Shown here piece by piece: positions 6,995 through 10,287 of a stretch of 10,287 nucleotides of DNA; the stretch's first letter is position 1; each line of letters starts with the position of its first letter. Made by a program: the position numbers and the translations under genes. This stretch comes from Sphingopyxis sp. (GTDB lineage: Bacteria; Pseudomonadota; Alphaproteobacteria; Sphingomonadales; Sphingomonadaceae). Location of the stretch: NCBI GenBank assembly GCA_026125835.1, contig JAHCKJ010000058.1, positions 1 through 10,287 on the forward strand, in the 5' to 3' direction. The notes below the pieces were generated by a model. That model saw only the letters and a list, made by a program, of their open reading frames with translations, made no database searches and was not told where the DNA came from.

Positions 6995-7779
6995 GCGCGC
7001 TGCTGATCGTGGCGCGCGGGCCGGTCGAGATCGCGACGCTCAACCGTCCCGACCGGCTCAACGCGCTGAACGATGGGCTGGTCGAGGAACTCAACGCTTA
7101 TTTCGGCGGGCTGGCGGATCGCCCCGACGTTCGCGTCGTCATCCTGCGCGGAGCGGGACGCGGCTTTTGCGCCGGACTCGACATTCAGGAAGACCGGTCG
7201 AGCGACGAGACGCCGGTGCTGCGTACGCTGCGCACCCAGACCGCCATCGGCAATATCTACCGCAAGATGCGCGCCTGTCCGCAGCCGATCATCGCGCTGG
7301 GCCATGGCGCCGCGTGCGGCGGCGGGTTGTCCCTGCTGCTCGCCTCCGACGTGCGCTACGCGGCGCCGTCGTTTCGGGCGAACGCAGCCTATATCCGCAT
7401 CGGCCTCGGCGGCTGCGACATGGCGTCGAGCTATTTCCTGCCGCGGCTGGTCGGTGCGAGCCTCGCGTCGGAGATGATCCTGACCGGGCGCTTCATCGAC
7501 GCCGAGCGGGCGCTGCGTGGCGGGCTGGTCAGCGAGATTGTCGCACCGGACGAATTGCTCGATCGCGGGCTGGCGCTTGCCGACGAGATGCTCGCTACCA
7601 GCCCGCACGGGCTGCGGCTGTCGAAACAGGCGCTCAATCTCAATATCGACGCGCAGAGCCTCGACGCCGCGATGGCGATCGAGGATCGGCAGCAAGTCAT
7701 CCTGTCGGCAACCGAAGACCATCGCGAAGCGCTCGCCGCCTTCCTCGAAAAACGCACCCCCGACTATCGCGAACGATAG
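6991..7779 (+). CDS. Enoyl-CoA hydratase/isomerase (crotonase) family protein, atypical active site
   Basis: This crotonase-fold protein has 262 residues and starts with GTG at 6991, overlapping the SDR stop by 4 bases (GTGA). The frame is open further upstream, but only this start fits the family N-terminus (VEIATLNRPDRLNALN). The two CoA-thioester oxyanion-hole loops are present: GRGFCAGLDI (57-65) and GHGAACGGGL (104-113). The catalytic glutamates of rat enoyl-CoA hydratase (Glu144, Glu164) have no counterpart. Ser114 follows the GGGL, and the second region reads AAYIRIGLGGCDM with no acid until Asp143. Asp143 lies close to where dienoyl-CoA isomerase has a catalytic Asp. It is therefore a CoA-thioester enzyme of uncertain reaction, perhaps an isomerase, working with the upstream SDR. 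Calling it a hydratase is not supported by the residues. Confidence 0.88.
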   Translation: MSALLIVARGPVEIATLNRPDRLNALNDGLVEELNAYFGGLADRPDVRVVILRGAGRGFCAGLDIQEDRSSDETPVLRTLRTQTAIGNIYRKMRACPQPIIALGHGAACGGGLSLLLASDVRYAAPSFRANAAYIRIGLGGCDMASSYFLPRLVGASLASEMILTGRFIDAERALRGGLVSEIVAPDELLDRGLALADEMLATSPHGLRLSKQALNLNIDAQSLDAAMAIEDRQQVILSATEDHREALAAFLEKRTPDYRER

Positions 7780-7794
7780 GAAACGCACGCCAAC

Positions 7795-7822
7795 TTGACT
7801 CGCCGATATATTGGCATAGTAA
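7795..7822 (+). promoter_or_regulatory. Candidate promoter of the sulfatase gene
   Basis: TTGACT (7795-7800) is followed after 16 bases by TAGTAA (7817-7822), an acceptable sigma-70-like pair only 28 bases before the sulfatase ATG. The surroundings are AT-richer than the flanking genes. A short inverted repeat TGGCA-N7-TGCCA (7812-7828) overlaps the -10 box and could be a regulator site. Evidence is positional only. Confidence 0.4.
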
Positions 7823-7849
7823 GTGCCATTATCCCGTGGGGAGGGGGCG

Positions 7850-9682
7850 ATGGCAGTGCGCGTGAGGACCACCAACGTGCCGGGTGGCAAGGGCCGGTTC
7901 CGGCGTGCTGCCATCATTTTTGGCGCCGCGCTGCTGCTGGCCGCACCGGTACAGGCGCAGCGGGAAAAGACACCGCCGCGCCAGCCCAATATCGTTATCC
8001 TGCTCGCCGACGACTGGGGCTTCACCGATGTCGGCGCGTTCGGCGCCGAGTTTGCGACCCCCAACCTCGACGCGCTCGCCTATGCCGGGACGCGCTTCAC
8101 CAATTTCCATGTCGCGGGATCCTGCTCGCCGACGCGGGCGATGCTCCAGACCGGGGTGATGAACCACCGCAACGGCCTCGGCAACATGCCCGAAACCATC
8201 CCCGACGAGCATCGCGGCAAGCCCGGATACGATACGGTGATGAACCACCGCGTCGTGACGATCGCCCAGCTGCTGAAGGCGGCGGGCTATCGCACCTACT
8301 TTACCGGCAAATGGCACCTGGGCAGCGACGCGACGCGGCTGCCGCACGCGCGCGGTTATGACCGGGCCTACAGCCTGGCCGATGCGGGCGCCGACAATTT
8401 CGAGCAGCGCCCGATCGAGGGGCTGTACGACACCGCCGCTTGGACCGAAAACGGCAAGCCCGCGACGCTGCCGAAGGATTATTATTCGTCGCGCTTCGTC
8501 GTCCAGAAGATGATCGATTATGTCGAGGCGGACCGCGCGAGCCGCAAACCCTTCCTCGCCTCGATCAACTTCCTCGCCAATCATATCCCGGTGCAGGCGC
8601 CCGACAGCGATATTGCCCGCTATGCCGCGCTGTACAAGGACGGCTGGACCGCGCTGCGCGCCGCGCGGGCGAAACGCGCCGCGGCGCTCGGCATCGTCCC
8701 CGCGGGCGTACCGATCGTTACGATGCCGACGACGCGTGACTGGAACAAATTAGGCGCCGATGAACGCGCCGCCGCGGTGCGGGTTATGCAGGCCTATGCC
8801 GGCATGGCGACCGCGATGGACCGCGAGGTCGGGCGGTTGGTCGCGCATCTGAAGGTCACCGGCGATTACGACAACACGATCTTTGTCTTCCTGTCGGACA
8901 ATGGCGCCGAGCCGACCAACCCGTTCGCCAGCCTGCGCAACCGGTTGTTCCTCGACATGCAATATGACCTGTCGACCGCCAATATCGGGCGCCGTGGCAG
9001 TTTCAGCGCGATCGGACCCGGCTGGGCCAGCGCCGCCGCCTCGCCTTTGTCGGGGTATAAATTCAGCGCGACCGAGGGCGGGTTGCGCGTCCCGCTGATC
9101 GTCACCTGGCCGGGGAGCGATCGGGTGCAGGCGGGCGCGATCCGCCACGGGCTGGCGCATGTGACCGACATATTGCCGACGCTGACCGAGCTCGCCGGGG
9201 TCGCGGGTCATGGCGGCCGGTGGCAGGGCAAGGATGTCGAGCCGGTGACGGGCCGCAGCCTCGTCCCGATGCTGACCGGCGAAACCGACAGCGTCCATGG
9301 CGACACCCCGCTTGGCTACGAACTGTCGGGCAATGCGGCGCTGTTTCGCGGTGATTACAAACTGGTGCGGAATCTGCCCCCGACCGGCGACGGCAAATGG
9401 CGGCTGTTCGACCTCAAGAGCGATCCGGGCGAGACGCGCGACCTGTCGGCGGCGCAGCCCGAACGCTTCGCCGCGATGCTCGCTGACTACCGCGCTTATG
9501 CCAAGGCGAACGGCGTGCTCGACATGCCCGCGGGCTACACCGCCGACGAACAGATCAACGCCTATGCGTGGGAGCAGCAGGGCCGCAAGCGCGCGATCAA
9601 GGCGGCGCTGTGGCTAAGCGGCGGGTTGCTGGCGCTGGCGTTGCTGGTCTGGGGCTGGCGGCGGAAGCGGCGGGCGCGGTGA
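7850..9682 (+). CDS. Arylsulfatase, Pseudomonas AtsA-like, exported with C-terminal membrane anchor
   Basis: This type I sulfatase has 610 residues and hydrolyses sulfate esters using a formylglycine made from a cysteine. The modification motif is CSPTR with Cys92 as the target. Calcium ligands are Asp54, Asp55, Asp350 and Asn351; further active-site residues are Arg96, Lys154, His156, His245 and Lys404. The Cys-Lys spacing (62) and Asp-Cys spacing (37) equal those of P. aeruginosa AtsA, and similarity runs the full length (RWQGKDVEPVTGRS, SDPGETRDLS). The ATG at 7850 follows a strong GGAGG site; a GTG at 7823 is less likely. Residues 16-36 form a signal peptide, with cleavage after VQA. Unlike AtsA (~536 residues), the protein ends in a membrane segment at ~585-603 followed by RRKRRAR, so it is probably held in the inner membrane facing the periplasm. 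A formylglycine-generating enzyme gene lies convergent downstream. Confidence 0.94.
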   Translation: MAVRVRTTNVPGGKGRFRRAAIIFGAALLLAAPVQAQREKTPPRQPNIVILLADDWGFTDVGAFGAEFATPNLDALAYAGTRFTNFHVAGSCSPTRAMLQTGVMNHRNGLGNMPETIPDEHRGKPGYDTVMNHRVVTIAQLLKAAGYRTYFTGKWHLGSDATRLPHARGYDRAYSLADAGADNFEQRPIEGLYDTAAWTENGKPATLPKDYYSSRFVVQKMIDYVEADRASRKPFLASINFLANHIPVQAPDSDIARYAALYKDGWTALRAARAKRAAALGIVPAGVPIVTMPTTRDWNKLGADERAAAVRVMQAYAGMATAMDREVGRLVAHLKVTGDYDNTIFVFLSDNGAEPTNPFASLRNRLFLDMQYDLSTANIGRRGSFSAIGPGWASAAASPLSGYKFSATEGGLRVPLIVTWPGSDRVQAGAIRHGLAHVTDILPTLTELAGVAGHGGRWQGKDVEPVTGRSLVPMLTGETDSVHGDTPLGYELSGNAALFRGDYKLVRNLPPTGDGKWRLFDLKSDPGETRDLSAAQPERFAAMLADYRAYAKANGVLDMPAGYTADEQINAYAWEQQGRKRAIKAALWLSGGLLALALLVWGWRRKRRAR

Positions 9683-9730
9683 ACTGATTGGCTGAAATCA
9701 CTGCCTGATTTGGGAGGGGTAGCAGTCCTT

Positions 9731-9845
9731 TAACCTCGTCATGCTGAACTTGTTTCAGCATCCATGGCCCCAGCTCGAATTTGGCGCAGCGTCGAAGGAA
9801 ACGGCAGACCATGGATCCTGAAACAAGTTCAGGATGACGATGTTA
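9731..9845. repeat. Inverted repeat with paired hairpins between the sulfatase and FGE genes
   Basis: The arms at 9731-9767 and 9809-9845 are reverse complements at 34 of 37 positions, separated by 41 bases. Each arm contains its own small hairpin: ATGCTGAA/TTCAGCAT with loop CTTGT (9741-9761), and ATCCTGAA/TTCAGGAT with loop ACAAG (9815-9835). Two of the three arm differences are a swapped G-C pair that keeps both small stems intact. The element fills the gap between two convergent genes and can terminate transcription in both directions. Sequences of the type CATCCTGAACTTGTTTCAGG are, as I recall, frequent dispersed repeats in sphingomonad genomes. Confidence 0.85.
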
Positions 9846-9891
9846 CAAATGGCAACTTGGGGGCACCTACGGTTATCGCGTTGCCGTACAC

Positions 9892-10287
9892 CTACCCCGT
9901 CGGCGCCGGACGGACCGTATCGATCAGCCGAAACCCGATATGGTCGGTGCCCAGGCTGCGTTCCTGAAACTGCCGCGCCGCGGGGCGATAGCGGGCGCAA
10001 TAATTGGCGGCGCACAGGAAACTGCCGCCCTTGATGACATTGCTCTCGCCGCCCGCCGTGCTCGTCGTCCATTCCCACACATTGCCGATCAGGTCGTGGA
10101 CGCCGTGGCGGTCGGCGGGAAAGCAGGCAACCGGCGCGCGGCCGGTAAAGCCGTCGGTGCCAAGGTCGCGCGCCGGAAAGGCGCCTTGGTAATAATTCGC
10201 CCGCGGTTTGCCCGCCGCATCCACCGGCATATGGCGGTCGGCCCCGCCGGTCGCCGCCGCCAGCTCCCATTGTTCCTCGCTGGGCAG
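9892..10287 (-). CDS. Formylglycine-generating enzyme (SUMF1/FGE family), C-terminal part
   Basis: The frame is open from the right edge of the window to a TAG at 9892-9894, giving 131 C-terminal residues of a protein usually near 300. FGE oxidises the sulfatase motif cysteine to formylglycine. The visible order matches the family: LPSEEQWELAA at the edge, GNVWEWT, then KGGSFLCAANYCARYRPAAR and, after a short loop, GTDHIGFR. The two cysteines five residues apart (codons 10012-10014 and 9997-9999) correspond to the catalytic, copper-binding pair of human and actinobacterial FGE (CHRSYC in human). This favours a true FGE over relatives that share the fold but lack the pair, such as EgtB or PvdO. 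Its convergent neighbour is a CSPTR sulfatase, its likely substrate. The start and any signal peptide lie outside the window. Confidence 0.92.
   Translation of the reverse strand: MPSEEQWELAAATGGADRHMPVDAAGKPRANYYQGAFPARDLGTDGFTGRAPVACFPADRHGVHDLIGNVWEWTTSTAGGESNVIKGGSFLCAANYCARYRPAARQFQERSLGTDHIGFRLIDTVRPAPTG

Noticed and set aside
7167..7865. Open frames of 232 codons and less overlapping the crotonase and sulfatase starts
   Set aside because: They overlap well-supported genes in other frames, and their Arg-rich products show no domain.
9755..10270. A 171-codon minus-strand frame over the FGE gene and the repeat
   Set aside because: It is out of frame with the conserved FGE motifs and runs through the inverted repeat. 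It is a shadow of the FGE gene.
1..10287. A defence system, prophage or mobile island
   Set aside because: I found no transposase, integrase, restriction, toxin-antitoxin or phage gene, and no tRNA-flanking direct repeats. Gene content and codon use look uniform along the window.

Overview
This window is a chromosomal stretch of a high-GC alphaproteobacterium, most likely a sphingomonad (Sphingopyxis/Sphingomonas-like). That placement rests on base composition and codon use, a PhoK/SPAP-type alkaline phosphatase, and two families of intergenic hairpin repeats that resemble repeats I associate with sphingomonad genomes. The gene content is mostly metabolic and housekeeping. I see no transposase, integrase, CRISPR array or phage gene.

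Layout. At 1-2206 (+) lie the 3' part of a secreted PhoK/PafA-type alkaline phosphatase and, 16 bases after its stop, proC (pyrroline-5-carboxylate reductase, the last step of proline synthesis). A hairpin-rich repeat (2213-2288) separates proC from a convergent MarR-family regulator (2302-2814, -). The regulator is divergent from ilvE (branched-chain aminotransferase, 2893-3978, +), with 78 bases between their starts. A tRNA-Gln(UUG) gene (4037-4111) follows, then a KefB/KefC-type cation:proton antiporter with a C-terminal TrkA-N domain (4190-6019). The 198-base gap after it holds a terminator-like hairpin, a GAAC-N7-GAAC motif that fits the alphaproteobacterial LexA box, and a perfect 22-base palindrome. 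This gap leads into a two-gene operon: a classical SDR dehydrogenase (6218-6994) overlapping by 4 bases a crotonase-fold protein (6991-7779) that lacks both canonical hydratase glutamates. The last part holds a Pseudomonas AtsA-like arylsulfatase with a signal peptide and an unusual C-terminal membrane anchor (7850-9682, +). It converges across a second inverted repeat (9731-9845) on a formylglycine-generating enzyme, the activator of such sulfatases, which runs off the right edge (9892-10287, -).

How the genes fit together. The sulfatase and FGE form a substrate-activator pair for extracytoplasmic sulfate ester cleavage. The SDR and crotonase probably act together on an acyl-CoA type substrate under the control of whatever binds the palindrome. 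The MarR regulator is the obvious candidate to control ilvE and itself. The most noteworthy signals are the membrane-anchored sulfatase/FGE pair, the glutamate-less crotonase with its operator, the LexA-like site without an obvious SOS gene, and the compensatory base changes in the repeat at 9731-9845. None of these amounts to a clearly new biological system.
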